Part shown: positions 45,813 to 55,413 of the stretch, in pieces | Layout of the letters: every line of letters starts with the position of its first letter | How positions within the stretch are numbered: position 1 is the first letter of the stretch | Assembly: GCF_001545075.1 (NCBI RefSeq) | Contig: NZ_FCOB02000009.1 | Coordinates: 165,834-229,833 of the forward strand | DNA length: 64,000 nucleotides | Source: Caballeronia ptereochthonis | GTDB lineage: Bacteria > Pseudomonadota > Gammaproteobacteria > Burkholderiales > Burkholderiaceae | Direction: 5' to 3' | Translations under genes and position numbers: made by a program | The notes under the pieces: model-generated | Database searches by the model: none | Seen by the model: only the letters and a program-made list of their open reading frames with translations | Told to the model about the DNA's origin: nothing

Positions 45813-46631
45813 TCAATTGTTTTTGCTTTGCTTGTGCCTGCTGCGAATAACGCGCGCCGGTTCGTGCGCGCCGTTCGCCGGCGGGCGTTCCCGGTCGATG
45901 CGCAGACGATACTGGAACGTGTCGCCGCGGAAATAGAGGTATTCGAAGTCGACCGGCTGGCCGTCGGCGTCGTGCGTGAGCCGCTCGATGCGCAGGAGCG
46001 GCGCGCCTTTCTTTACATCCAGCCCGTCGGCGATGGCCGCTGGCGCCGCGATGGCGTCGATGGCGAGGTCCGCGTGGCCGAGCGGCACGGCGCAGTCGTT
46101 TTCCAGGATCAGGAAGATGTCGCGTGTCGCCAGTTCCACGCGCTTGAGCTGCCGGCCGAGGGCTTCGGGAAGAAAGGTGACTTCGTATGAAACGGGCTGG
46201 CGATTGAGCAGCCGCACGCGATGAATCTCGGCGACGTCGCTGCCAGCGGCGAGGCCCAGCCTGGCGGCGACCTCGTCGGGCGCGGGCGCGAAGCGGAAGT
46301 GCACCACGCGATTCACGATCTCGTGCCCGCTCTCCGACATCGCTTCGGCGAACCCCTGCAGCGAGGTCACGTTCTGGAACGCCTTCGGTTGCGAGACGAA
46401 CGAACCCTTGCCGTGCACCTTGAAGATGAGCCCTTCCTTCTGCAGATCGCCGAGCGCCTGACGGATCGTGATGCGACTGACATCGAACATCGCCTGAAGC
46501 TCGCTCTCCGAGGGCATGCGGCTGTGCGGCGGATAGCGGCCGTCGAGAATGCCCGCGCGCAACGTGTCCTTAATCTGCGCATAGAGCGGAATGTGCGAAT
46601 CGGGCGAGACGGCGGGGCGACGGGTCGGCAT
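45813..46631 (-). CDS. GntR family regulator (HutC subfamily, UTRA domain)
   Basis: 272-aa regulator: winged HTH at residues 15-80 (LQAMFDVSRITIRQALGDLQKEG) and a UTRA ligand domain at about 95-240. It is the first gene of the rightmost edge of the AprAB/ABC/HEAT cluster, 109 bp before the flavoprotein, same strand. Its UTRA ligand probably reports the substrate of the importer. No clear ribosome binding site precedes the ATG. Confidence 0.9.
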   Translation of the reverse strand: MPTRRPAVSPDSHIPLYAQIKDTLRAGILDGRYPPHSRMPSESELQAMFDVSRITIRQALGDLQKEGLIFKVHGKGSFVSQPKAFQNVTSLQGFAEAMSESGHEIVNRVVHFRFAPAPDEVAARLGLAAGSDVAEIHRVRLLNRQPVSYEVTFLPEALGRQLKRVELATRDIFLILENDCAVPLGHADLAIDAIAAPAAIADGLDVKKGAPLLRIERLTHDADGQPVDFEYLYFRGDTFQYRLRIDRERPPANGAHEPARVIRSRHKQSKNN

Positions 46632-46803
46632 GGAGGAGGACGGGAAGGCGGGCGGTTCCGGGCATTTGAACGCGGAGTGCTGCGATTATAGCGGCGCGCG
46701 CGGATCGCATCGCCATAAAGAAATGACGAAATATTGGTTAGCGGCCGTCCGGCGCTGACCGAGAATGAAGCCTGATCGATTCACGTCGCAGCGAGGAACG
46801 AAA

Positions 46804-47445
46804 ATGAGCGAGCGCAGCGCGGCACATGCATGGGGAGCGGCTTCGTCGCTATCGTCCGTCACGCTCGTCACCGTGCCTGGCCTTTACGGCAGCGAGGACG
46901 CGCACTGGCAGACCTGGCTCGAGCGCGAGATGCCGTTCGCCCGGCGGGTGGAGCAGCGCGACTGGGACGCGCCTCATCTCGACACCTGGAGCGATGCCGT
47001 GCGCGACGTGCTCGCGAGCGTCGAGGGTCCCGTCGTGCTGGCCGCGCACAGCTTCGGCTGTCTGGCGACGGCGCATGCGCTGTCGCACGCCAGGGTCGGC
47101 GCGGCGCCTTCGCACGGCGCGCGCGTGAAGGGCGTGCTGTTCGTCGCGCCGGCGAGTCCCGCGAAGTTCCGTTTCGCGGGCGCGTTCAGCGCGCGTCGTC
47201 TCGATACGCTCTCGCTCGTCGTCGGGAGCGAGACGGATCCGTGGATGCCGCTCGACGAAGCGCGCACGCTGGCGCAGCGCTGGAACAGCGCGTTCGTGAA
47301 TCTGGGGAAGGCGGGGCATATCAACACGGCGTCGGGGTTCGGGCCGTGGCCGCTCGCGCGGCACTTCGTCGAAACGCTCGCGCGGCGCGCTGCGCCCGAA
47401 TACGATGAAGAGGATGCGGAGGTGGAGCGACGCGCGTACGGATGA
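46804..47445 (+). CDS. RBBP9/YdeN-type alpha/beta hydrolase
   Basis: 213-aa small hydrolase fold. The nucleophile elbow is AHSFGCLAT, TVPGLYGSEDAHWQ is the first loop, and the catalytic His lies in LGKAGHINTASG. This is the RBBP9/YdeN family of putative serine hydrolases. ATG has AGGA 6 nt upstream. A terminator follows, so it is a separate unit from sbp. Confidence 0.88.
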   Translation: MSERSAAHAWGAASSLSSVTLVTVPGLYGSEDAHWQTWLEREMPFARRVEQRDWDAPHLDTWSDAVRDVLASVEGPVVLAAHSFGCLATAHALSHARVGAAPSHGARVKGVLFVAPASPAKFRFAGAFSARRLDTLSLVVGSETDPWMPLDEARTLAQRWNSAFVNLGKAGHINTASGFGPWPLARHFVETLARRAAPEYDEEDAEVERRAYG

Positions 47446-47476
47446 CGCCGCGTCACGAAGAGCGTGATGCATGAAT

Positions 47477-47500
47477 GGCCGCCTTCGAGCGGCCTTTGTT
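47477..47500 (+). terminator. Intrinsic terminator after the RBBP9-like gene
   Basis: GGCCGC and GCGGCC arms around a 6-nt loop, followed by TTTGTT, 32 bp behind the hydrolase stop. Confidence 0.65.
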
Positions 47501-47537
47501 CGTTGTGCGGTTTTCGTTCCCTGTCACTGGAGAAAAA

Positions 47538-48548
47538 ATGGCGGTACATAAGAAGCTGTTGATCAACGCTGCAATCGGAATCGCGGGCATGGCGGCCGGC
47601 ATCGCGCATGCGGACACCACGCTGCTCAACGTCTCGTACGACGTGACGCGCGAGCTCTACAAGGACATCGATTCCGCGTTCGTCGCGGACTACGGGAAGA
47701 AAACCGGTGAAACGGTTTCCGTGCGGCAGTCGCATGGGGCATCGAGCGCGCAGGCGCTGTCGGTGACGCAGGGCCTGCAGGCCGACGTCGTGACGATGAA
47801 CCAGCCCAACGACATCGACCTGCTCGCCGAGCGCGGACAACTCGTGCCCGCCAACTGGCGCAGCCGCCTGCCCGATTCGAGCGCGCCGTACACGACGACG
47901 ATGGTGTTCCTCGTCCACAAGGGCAATCCGAAGCACATCAAGGACTGGAGCGACCTCGCGCGGCCCGGCGTGCAAGTGGTGATCGCCAATCCGAAGACCT
48001 CGGGCAATGGCCGATACGCGTATCTGGCGGCGTGGGGCTTCAGGAAGCGGCAGGGCGCGACCGACGCTCAGGCGCAGGACTTCGAGAAGGCGCTCTTCAA
48101 GAACGTGCCGGTGCTCGATGCGGGCGGCCGGGGCGCGACGACGACCTTCACGCAGCGCGGCATCGGCGATGTGCTCGTCACCTTCGAGAACGAAGTCGGG
48201 CTGATGAGCGCGGGGCCCGGCGCGAAGCATTTCGAGGCAGTCTATCCGTCGGTGAGCCTGCTGGCCGAGCCGCCGGTTTCCATCGTCGACAAGGTGGTGG
48301 ACAAGCGTGGCACGCGCAAGGAAGCGCAGGCTTATCTCGACTTCCTGTACACGCCCGCCGCGCAGGAGATCATCGCGCAGCATCATTTGCGCCCGCGCGA
48401 TGCCGCCGTGCTGGCCAAGCATGCGAGCGAGTTCAAGCCGCTCAAGACGTTCACCGTCGAGCAGGTGTTCGGCAGCTGGCAGAAGGCGCAGCAGGCGCAC
48501 TTCGCGGATGGCGGGACGTTCGATCAGGTTGTCGCGGACAAGAATTGA
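47538..48548 (+). CDS. sbp: Sulfate-binding protein (sulfate ABC transporter)
   Basis: 336-aa periplasmic binder with a Sec signal (cleavage near AHA-D at 26). Motifs NVSYDVTRELYKDID, SHGASSAQA and NPKTSGNGRYAY are typical of the Sbp/CysP class, with the sulfate-binding loops intact. ATG has GGAG 6 nt upstream. The permease and ATPase genes (cysT, cysW, cysA) do not follow, so it depends on a transporter encoded elsewhere. Confidence 0.93.
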   Translation: MAVHKKLLINAAIGIAGMAAGIAHADTTLLNVSYDVTRELYKDIDSAFVADYGKKTGETVSVRQSHGASSAQALSVTQGLQADVVTMNQPNDIDLLAERGQLVPANWRSRLPDSSAPYTTTMVFLVHKGNPKHIKDWSDLARPGVQVVIANPKTSGNGRYAYLAAWGFRKRQGATDAQAQDFEKALFKNVPVLDAGGRGATTTFTQRGIGDVLVTFENEVGLMSAGPGAKHFEAVYPSVSLLAEPPVSIVDKVVDKRGTRKEAQAYLDFLYTPAAQEIIAQHHLRPRDAAVLAKHASEFKPLKTFTVEQVFGSWQKAQQAHFADGGTFDQVVADKN

Positions 48549-48560
48549 GCGCGGACCGTT

Positions 48561-48587
48561 CCGGGCGGGCTGACGAGCGCCGCCCGG
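48561..48587. terminator. Hairpin between convergent sbp and VOC genes
   Basis: CCGGGCGG and CCGCCCGG arms with an 11-nt loop, between stops at 48548 and 48592. No T-run, so it may work as a weak or factor-assisted bidirectional terminator. Confidence 0.5.
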
Positions 48588-48591
48588 GTGC

Positions 48592-49008
48592 TCACCTTGC
48601 GTTGCGCGGGGCCTGGATCATCTTCCAGCCGTTGCCCGCGGGGTCGCGGAAGCCCGCGTCGACGCTGCCGAAGCGATCGACCGGCTCCTGCGTGAATTCC
48701 ACGCCCTTCGCCTTGAGCCGCTCGTAGCTCGCGCGGCAGTCGCTCACCGAGAGCACGAGCGGCGGCATCGCGCCCTTGGCGACCATCGCGCGCAGGGTTT
48801 GCGCGGTGGCCTCGTCGTGGATGGGCGGCCCGGGCGCAAACAGGCCGAGCTGGAACGAGGGCTGATCCGGATGCTGGACCGTGAGCCATCGGTAGGATCC
48901 GTTGCGCACGTCCGTGTGCACGCGAAAGCCTAGTCTATCGACGTAGAACGCAAGCGCTTCGTCCTGATCGTCGACATACAGGCCCACCACACTGATACCG
49001 TCGTTCAT
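48592..49008 (-). CDS. VOC/glyoxalase superfamily protein
   Basis: 138-aa vicinal-oxygen-chelate fold protein (SVVGLYVDDQDEALAFYVDRLGF, then FRDPAGNGWKMIQ). The family includes dioxygenases, glyoxalases and resistance proteins; the usual metal-ligand pattern here is incomplete. The ATG has GGAGG 4 nt upstream and overlaps the preceding AraC-type gene by 4 bp (ATGA), so regulator and VOC gene work together. Confidence 0.85.
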   Translation of the reverse strand: MNDGISVVGLYVDDQDEALAFYVDRLGFRVHTDVRNGSYRWLTVQHPDQPSFQLGLFAPGPPIHDEATAQTLRAMVAKGAMPPLVLSVSDCRASYERLKAKGVEFTQEPVDRFGSVDAGFRDPAGNGWKMIQAPRNAR

Positions 49009-49514
49009 GTCGCCTCCGTGGTTGATGGCCGGACTTTATCCTTCCGCGCGCGGCGGCGCTTCTCCAAAACTGCGATCGTGAGGTCGGGGCGCTGCGCGGC
49101 CTTCAGGACGCAGGCGGGCACGCGGTCGAGCGGGGGCGTGTCGGCGCGTGCCTCGGACCGCATCGCGCCGGGGCTGCGGCCGGTGATGTCGCGGAAGATG
49201 CGCCCGAAGGTGCCGAGGCTCTCCCAGCCGGTGGCGAAGGCGATTTCCGTGATGCTGAGATCGGTGTCGCGCAGCAGGGTCATCGCTTGCTCGATGCGCC
49301 TCGTCAGCAGATAGCGATGCGGCGGGATGCCGAAGGCCCGCTTGAAGGAGCGCGCGAAATGGGCTTCGGAAACGCCGCTGACCCCGGCCAGGCGCATGAC
49401 GGGCCAGGCTTCGTGCGAGGCCGCATCCATGCGGTCCTTGGCGCGCAGCAGGCGGCGCAGGAGGGCCGGATCTTCAAGGGCGCCGTCGGCGGACGAGTCT
49501 TTGCGATGAGGCAT
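49005..49514 (-). CDS. Small AraC-type HTH regulator
   Basis: 169-aa protein consisting mainly of an AraC double-HTH domain at residues 30-115 (VSEAHFARSFKRAFGIPPHRYLLTRRIEQA, ITEIAFATGWESLGTFGRIF). No sensor domain. It overlaps the VOC gene start. The start at 49514 lacks a good ribosome binding site; an upstream extension to 49631 is possible but looks non-protein-like. Confidence 0.85.
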   Translation of the reverse strand: MPHRKDSSADGALEDPALLRRLLRAKDRMDAASHEAWPVMRLAGVSGVSEAHFARSFKRAFGIPPHRYLLTRRIEQAMTLLRDTDLSITEIAFATGWESLGTFGRIFRDITGRSPGAMRSEARADTPPLDRVPACVLKAAQRPDLTIAVLEKRRRARKDKVRPSTTEAT

Positions 49515-49685
49515 GAGTTCGAAGGGCGGACGTGTGCGAGTAGTGTAGGCCCGGAAACGCTGCGTGAAACGGAACCGTGCATATCCGAGATCGCGGCGAT
49601 TCCACGAAGAAGCGCCCGCCGCATCCCTCATACGCTACACCCTTGCATTCCCTCGTTGCGCGAGCTCTCCGTGGACGGAGCCGCT

Positions 49686-51152
49686 TCATTTCAGCGTCCC
49701 GTTGCCCGCCTGCGAGACGTTCGTGCCTGACGCGATCGGCGAGCCCATCGCCTGAAACAGCGCGGCCGTGTCGCTCATGCGCGCGCTGCTCGCGCGGATC
49801 GCCGAAAGCCGCGCGTTGAGGTACTGCTGCTCGCTGCCCCGCGCGGCGCGCGGCGGAATTGCGCCGAGACGCACGCGCGCCGCCGCATCCGCCGACGCAT
49901 CGCGTGCGGCGCGGCTCGCGGTATCGGCGAAGGCCAGCGCTTCGCTGTCGTTGTCCAGCGACGCCAGCGTGTTCGCCACATTCTGGAACGCCGCGAGCAC
50001 GGTCTGCTTGTATTGCTCGACGGCGGCATCGTAAGTGGCGATGGCCGCGCGCCGTTGCGCGAGCAGCGCGCCGCCGTGGAAGATCGGCTGCGACAGCGAC
50101 GCGCCCACGCTCCACAACGCGCCCGCACCGGAAAGCGCGGTCGGCCAGTTGAAGCCGCCCTTTCCCATCGATGCCGAAATCGACAGGCTCGGGAAAAGCT
50201 GCGCCGTGGCGACGCCGACTTGCGCGGCCGCGGCCTTGAGCGCGGCGTCGGCGGCCTGAATGTCGGGGCGCGTCTGCAGCAACTCGGACGGCAGGACGAC
50301 CGGCACATCGGACGGCACCGTGAGGCTGGCGAGATCGAGGTCGTCGGGCGCGCGGTCCGGCGTGCGTCCGAGCAGCACCGCGAGCGCATGGCGCGTCGCG
50401 AGCCATTGCGCGCGCAAGCCCGGCAATTGCGAGGCGAGCGACGCCGCGTTCTGCTGCGCGTTGAGCATGTCGGCGCGCGATGCGGAGCCGAGCGCGTAGC
50501 GTCGTTCGGCATCGAGCGCGTCGTCGCTGGCGAGCGCGACGAGGCGCTCGGTCACGTCGATCTGCGCATGCAACGCCGCCGCTCCGATCGCGCCCGTGAC
50601 GATGTTCGCCGCGAGCGCGCGGCGCGCGGCATCGAGTTGAAACGCCTGGTTGTCGACCTGCGCGGCGAGCGACGCATTTTCGAAGCGCGCGGCGCCGAAG
50701 AGATCGAACGTGTACTGCGCCTGAATCTGCCCGACGAAGAGGTTATAAAGCGCGGTCGGTGGACCGAAGTTGGGCACGCCGAGCCCGCGCTGGCGCGCCA
50801 CCTGACCGCCCGCGTCGACCGACGGCAGCAGCGACGAGCCGACCTGCGCGCGCAGTTGCTCGCGCGCCGCGAGCAGGCTCTTGTCCACCGCGGCGAGATT
50901 GGGACTGCCGCGCAAGCCTTCGTCGACGAGCGCGTTCAACGCATCCGAGCGATACAGCTTCCACCACGCCGGAACCGGCTTCGCGCCCGCGACGAAGCGC
51001 TGCGACGCGCCCTCGGCCGTCACGCTCGATTCCGCTTGCGGCAGTGCGCCGTAATGCGCGGGCTGCGGCATGACGGGCGGCTTGCCGTCGGGCGCGAACG
51101 CGCATGCCCCGAGCACGGCGCATCCGAGGATCAGCGCAGGGGTGCGTTTCAT
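49686..51152 (-). CDS. RND efflux outer-membrane lipoprotein (NodT family)
   Basis: 488-aa TolC-class outer-membrane factor. Lipobox VLGAC with Cys17; two repeated helical OEP domains with LPSVDAGGQVARQRGLG and LFPSLSISASMG. It forms the exit duct of the efflux pump encoded upstream. Its ATG overlaps the RND permease stop (ATGA). Confidence 0.93.
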   Translation of the reverse strand: MKRTPALILGCAVLGACAFAPDGKPPVMPQPAHYGALPQAESSVTAEGASQRFVAGAKPVPAWWKLYRSDALNALVDEGLRGSPNLAAVDKSLLAAREQLRAQVGSSLLPSVDAGGQVARQRGLGVPNFGPPTALYNLFVGQIQAQYTFDLFGAARFENASLAAQVDNQAFQLDAARRALAANIVTGAIGAAALHAQIDVTERLVALASDDALDAERRYALGSASRADMLNAQQNAASLASQLPGLRAQWLATRHALAVLLGRTPDRAPDDLDLASLTVPSDVPVVLPSELLQTRPDIQAADAALKAAAAQVGVATAQLFPSLSISASMGKGGFNWPTALSGAGALWSVGASLSQPIFHGGALLAQRRAAIATYDAAVEQYKQTVLAAFQNVANTLASLDNDSEALAFADTASRAARDASADAAARVRLGAIPPRAARGSEQQYLNARLSAIRASSARMSDTAALFQAMGSPIASGTNVSQAGNGTLK

Positions 51153-54100
51153 GACGATGCTCCTTCGCGTTCGTCGAGCTTCACGCGAAACCACGCGGCA
51201 TAGAGCGCGGGCAGGTAGAAGAGGGTAAGCACGGTCGCGCTCGTGATGCCGCCCATCAGCGCGGTCGCCATCGGGCCGAAGAAGTTGCTGCGCAGAAGCG
51301 GAATCAGCGCGAGCACGGCGGCGGCGGCCGTCAGCGTGATCGGCCGGAAGCGCCGTACCGTCGCGCCGATGATCGCATCGAAGCGCTTGTGTCCCGAAGC
51401 GATGTCCTGCTCGATCTGATCGACGAGAATCACCGAGTTGCGCATGATGATGCCGAACATGGCGATCACGCCGAGCATGGCGACGAAGCCGAACGGCTTG
51501 CCGAAGGCGAGCAGCGTCGCGACCACGCCGATGAGCCCGAGCGGCGCGGTGAGCACGACCATCATCACGCGCGCGAAGCTCTGCAACTGGATCATGAGCA
51601 GTGTCAGCACGACGATCACCATCACCGGAATCTGCGCGTTGATCGATGCTTGCCCCTTCGCGCTTTCCTCGACCGGGCCGCCCACCTCGATGCGATAGCC
51701 CACCGGCAGGGCGCGGCGAATCGCGTCGAGCTTCCTGTCGATGGCCTGCGTCACGTCGATGCCCTGCGCGTTGCCTTTGACATCGGATTGCACGGTGATG
51801 GTCGGCTGGCGGTCGCGTTCCCAGATCACGCCGTATTCGAGCGTATCGACGACGCGCCCGAGCGCGCCCAACGGCACCGGGCCGTGCGGCGTCGGCATCG
51901 CGAGCGTGGCGATGCGGGCGGGATCGACCCGCTCCGCGCGCGGCGCCCGCAAATCGACGCTGATGAGCTTGTCGCGCTCGCGATACTGCGTGACGGTGGT
52001 GCCGGTGAGCGTCATCGCGAGAAAGCTCGATACGTCCTGCGACGTGACGCCCGCATCGCGCGCCTTCTGCTGGTCGATCTCGAAGCGCACCGAACGCTCG
52101 GAAGGCTCGTCCCAGTCGAACTGCACGTTGGTCGTGCGCGCGTCGCCGCGCATGTCGGCGGCCACCTGCTCGGCGATGTGGCGCACCGTGCCGATCTCGT
52201 CGCCGCTCACGCGGAACTGCACCGGATAGCCCACGGGCGGCCCGTTCTCCAGCCGCGAGAGGCGCGTGCGCACGGCGGGGAAGCGCTCGCGCAGCATCGA
52301 GTCGAGCCAGCGCGCGAGCTGCTCGCGCGCCTCCACCGACTTCGCCGTGACCACGAACTGCGCGAAGTTCGGCGTCGGCAATTGCTGATCGAGCGGCAGA
52401 TAGAAGCGCGGCGCGCCCGTGCCGACGAAGCTCACGACGTGATCGATTTCCTCGCGGCCCTTCATTGCTGCTTCGAGGCGCTTCGCTTCGCGCAGCGTCG
52501 CGTCGAACGATGCGCCTTCCTGCAGGCGCACGTCGATCAGCAATTCGGGGCGGTCCGAGCTCGGGAAGAACTGCTGTGGCACGAGCGTGAAGCCGGCCAT
52601 CGCGACGACGAACAGCACGACGGTGATCGCCAGCACGACGAAGCGCCGCTCGATGCACCAGCCGACCCAGCGGCGCAGGCGTCCGTAGAATTTCGTGTCG
52701 TAGATGTCATGCTCGTGATCGTCGGGCAGATGCGCTTCCTTCTTCCGCTCCGGCAGCAGCTTGTAGCCGAGCAGCGGAATGAGCACGACCGCCGCGAGCC
52801 ATGATGCGATCAGCGCGATCGCGGAGACTTCGAAGATCGAGCGCGTGTACTCGCCGGTGCTCGACTTGGCGAGCGCGATCGGCAGAAAGCCCGCGACCGT
52901 GACGAGCGTGCCGGTGAGCATCGGAAACGCGGTGCTCGTGTATGCGAACGCGGCGGCGCGCGCGCGGCTCCAGCCTTGCTCCAGCTTCACGGCCATCATC
53001 TCGACGGCGATGATCGCGTCGTCGACGAGAAGGCCCAGCGCGAGAATCAGCGTGCCGAGCGACACCTTGTGCAGGCCGATATCGAACAGATACATGAAGA
53101 GCGCGGTGACGGCGAGCACGACCGGAATCGAGATCACGACCACCATGCCCGTGCGCACGCCGAGCGACACGAGACTCACGATCAGCACGATCACGACCGC
53201 CTCGGCCACGGCTTCGAGAAAGTCGTCGACCGAACGCGAGACCGCGTGCGGCATGCTGGAGACTTCGGCGAGCCTGAGTCCCGCGGGCAGTTGCGCGCGC
53301 AGCTCGCCCATGCGTGCATCGAGCGACTTGCCGAGACGCACGACGTCCTCGCCCGTCTGCATCGTGACGCCGATGCCGAGCACGGGCGTGCCCGCGGAGC
53401 GCATCTGCGTGGCGGGCGGATCGAGGTAGCCGCGCTTGATCGTGGCGATGTCGCCCAGCCGGAACGAGCGGCCGTTCACGTCGATGAGCGTGTCGGCGAG
53501 CGCATCCATGCTCTTGAACTGGCCGCTCGGGCGCACGAACACGCGGTCGTTGGGCGTATTGAGCACGCCGGCCGGCGAGACGCCGTTCTGTCCGTCGATG
53601 GCCTGCGCGATCTGCTGCGGCGAGATGCCCAGGCGCGTGAGCTGCGTATTGGCGATCTCAACGTAGATGCGCTCCTCCTGATCGCCGAAGTAATCGACCT
53701 TCGCGACGCCCGGCACGCGCAGCAGCACGGTGCGCAACGCATCGGCGTAGTCGTGCAGTTGTGCGGGCGAGAAGCCGTCGCCTTCGAGCGCGTAGATGTT
53801 GGTGTAGACGTCGCCGAACTCGTCGTTGAAGAACGGCCCTTGCACGCCGGGCGGCAGGGTCGCGGCAATATCGCCCACTTTCTTGCGGATCTGATACCAC
53901 TCCTCGGGCACGTCCTTCGCGGGCGCCGAGTCCTTCATCTGGAAGAACAGCAGCGATTCACCCGGCCGGGAATAGCTGCGCATGAAATCCGTGTAGGGCG
54001 TTTCCTGCAATTTGCGCGCGATGCGGTCGGTCACTTCCTCCTGCACCTGACGCGCGGTGGCGCCGGGCCAGAAGGTGCGGATGACCATCACGCGGAACGT

Positions 54101-54295
54101 GAACGGCGGGTCTTCCGATTGCGCGAGCCGCGTATATGCGAGGACGCCGAAGATCGTCGCCATCGCGATGAGGAACACGACGAGCGCGCGATGCCGCAGC
54201 GCCCACGCCGACAGGTTGAAGCGGCCTTCTTCGTGGCGATGGGCGTTGTCGCCGGATGCGGTGTCGTCGTTGCGAGGGTCGCTGGTCGTGCTCAT
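51149..54295 (-). CDS. RND efflux permease (HAE1-type)
   Basis: 1048-aa proton-driven inner-membrane pump with 12 helices and two large periplasmic loops; ALGLLVDDAIIAVEMM is the conserved proton-relay helix of this family. Closest to AcrB/MexK-like multidrug pumps without a heavy-metal motif. Start is the ATG overlapping the adaptor stop (ATGA); the longer frame to 54799 is antisense noise. Confidence 0.94.
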   Translation of the reverse strand: MSTTSDPRNDDTASGDNAHRHEEGRFNLSAWALRHRALVVFLIAMATIFGVLAYTRLAQSEDPPFTFRVMVIRTFWPGATARQVQEEVTDRIARKLQETPYTDFMRSYSRPGESLLFFQMKDSAPAKDVPEEWYQIRKKVGDIAATLPPGVQGPFFNDEFGDVYTNIYALEGDGFSPAQLHDYADALRTVLLRVPGVAKVDYFGDQEERIYVEIANTQLTRLGISPQQIAQAIDGQNGVSPAGVLNTPNDRVFVRPSGQFKSMDALADTLIDVNGRSFRLGDIATIKRGYLDPPATQMRSAGTPVLGIGVTMQTGEDVVRLGKSLDARMGELRAQLPAGLRLAEVSSMPHAVSRSVDDFLEAVAEAVVIVLIVSLVSLGVRTGMVVVISIPVVLAVTALFMYLFDIGLHKVSLGTLILALGLLVDDAIIAVEMMAVKLEQGWSRARAAAFAYTSTAFPMLTGTLVTVAGFLPIALAKSSTGEYTRSIFEVSAIALIASWLAAVVLIPLLGYKLLPERKKEAHLPDDHEHDIYDTKFYGRLRRWVGWCIERRFVVLAITVVLFVVAMAGFTLVPQQFFPSSDRPELLIDVRLQEGASFDATLREAKRLEAAMKGREEIDHVVSFVGTGAPRFYLPLDQQLPTPNFAQFVVTAKSVEAREQLARWLDSMLRERFPAVRTRLSRLENGPPVGYPVQFRVSGDEIGTVRHIAEQVAADMRGDARTTNVQFDWDEPSERSVRFEIDQQKARDAGVTSQDVSSFLAMTLTGTTVTQYRERDKLISVDLRAPRAERVDPARIATLAMPTPHGPVPLGALGRVVDTLEYGVIWERDRQPTITVQSDVKGNAQGIDVTQAIDRKLDAIRRALPVGYRIEVGGPVEESAKGQASINAQIPVMVIVVLTLLMIQLQSFARVMMVVLTAPLGLIGVVATLLAFGKPFGFVAMLGVIAMFGIIMRNSVILVDQIEQDIASGHKRFDAIIGATVRRFRPITLTAAAAVLALIPLLRSNFFGPMATALMGGITSATVLTLFYLPALYAAWFRVKLDEREGASS

Positions 54296-55413
54296 GAGGC
54301 GAAGTCCTCGGGATGCAGCGGCGCCACGACGCGCACCTTTTCGCCCGCGGTAACCGTATGCACGCCTTGCCACACGATGCGCTCGCCCGCCTCGATGCCG
54401 CTTGCGATGGTCACCGTGCGCTCGCCGTAGCGCGCGACTTCGACGCGCCTCAGTTCGAGCGCATCGCCGGGCTTCTTCACGATCCACACGGCGGGGTGCC
54501 CGTTGTCGTGAAAGAGCGCCGTGGACGGAACGGTGAACGCGCCCTTCGCGACATTCGCCGGCGAGAACGTGACATCGGCGGTCATGCCGAGGCGCACGTC
54601 CGGCGTCGGCGCTTCGAGCGTGAGTTTCGCGCGCCAGGTGCGGCTTTGTGTATCGGCGGCGGGCGAGCGCTCGCGCACGCGCGCCCTGAAGGTCTGCGCG
54701 GGCAGTGCCGCGAGCTTCACGCTCGCCTCCTTGCCGACGGCGAATGCCGCGAGGGCGGCTTCGGGCACGTCGCAGATCACGTCGGTGTCGCCGCTCCATG
54801 CGAGCGTGTAGACGGCCTGGCCGGCAGTCACGTTCTGGCCGGTGTCGGCTTGCTCCGCCGTGATGACGCCCGCGTGGTCGGCCGTGAGCGTGGCGTAGCG
54901 CAGTTGATCGCCGGCGAGCCCTGCCTGCTGCTGCGCCTGATTGCGCTGCGCGAGCGCGGCGGCGTAGGCGTTTTGCGTCTGCTCGAGTTGCGCGGGCGCG
55001 ATCAGGTTTTCGGCGGCCTGCGCGCGATCGCGGTCGAGCTGCTGCTTCGCGTAGACCAGCTGATGCTCGGCGGCGTCGAGCTGCGCGCGGGCGCTCGCGC
55101 TGTTCTTTTCGGCATCGGCGGGATCGAGACGGGCGACGACCTGTCCGGCCTTCACGCTGTCGCCGAGACGCACACGTCGCTCGAGAATCTTGCCGTTGAT
55201 GCGAAAGGAGAGCGGCGTCGAATAGCGCGACTGAATCTGACCGGGCAGCGTGGACGTGTTTGCCAATCCGTCGGCTCTCGCCTCGACCGCCACGACCGGA
55301 CGCGGCGCGGGCGCGGCGGCCTCGTGACGCTGACAGGCGGCGAGCGAAACGCAGACGATCGGAAGAAATGCCGCGCGCGCGACGACCGGCGCGGGGAAAG
55401 GGAAGAGCTTCAC
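54292..55413 (-). CDS. RND periplasmic adaptor (membrane fusion protein), lipoprotein
   Basis: 373-aa HlyD/MexA-type adaptor. The GTG start at 55413 has GAGG 6 nt upstream and gives a lipoprotein signal with lipobox SLAAC (Cys27). A lipoyl-like/coiled-coil hairpin (residues 95-190) and beta-barrel domains follow. First gene of the MFP-RND-NodT operon. Confidence 0.92.
   Translation of the reverse strand: MKLFPFPAPVVARAAFLPIVCVSLAACQRHEAAAPAPRPVVAVEARADGLANTSTLPGQIQSRYSTPLSFRINGKILERRVRLGDSVKAGQVVARLDPADAEKNSASARAQLDAAEHQLVYAKQQLDRDRAQAAENLIAPAQLEQTQNAYAAALAQRNQAQQQAGLAGDQLRYATLTADHAGVITAEQADTGQNVTAGQAVYTLAWSGDTDVICDVPEAALAAFAVGKEASVKLAALPAQTFRARVRERSPAADTQSRTWRAKLTLEAPTPDVRLGMTADVTFSPANVAKGAFTVPSTALFHDNGHPAVWIVKKPGDALELRRVEVARYGERTVTIASGIEAGERIVWQGVHTVTAGEKVRVVAPLHPEDFAS

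Noticed and set aside
51153..52658. Extension of the NodT frame upstream of 51152
   Set aside because: Lies inside the RND permease gene in another frame; the lipoprotein start at 51152 is clear.
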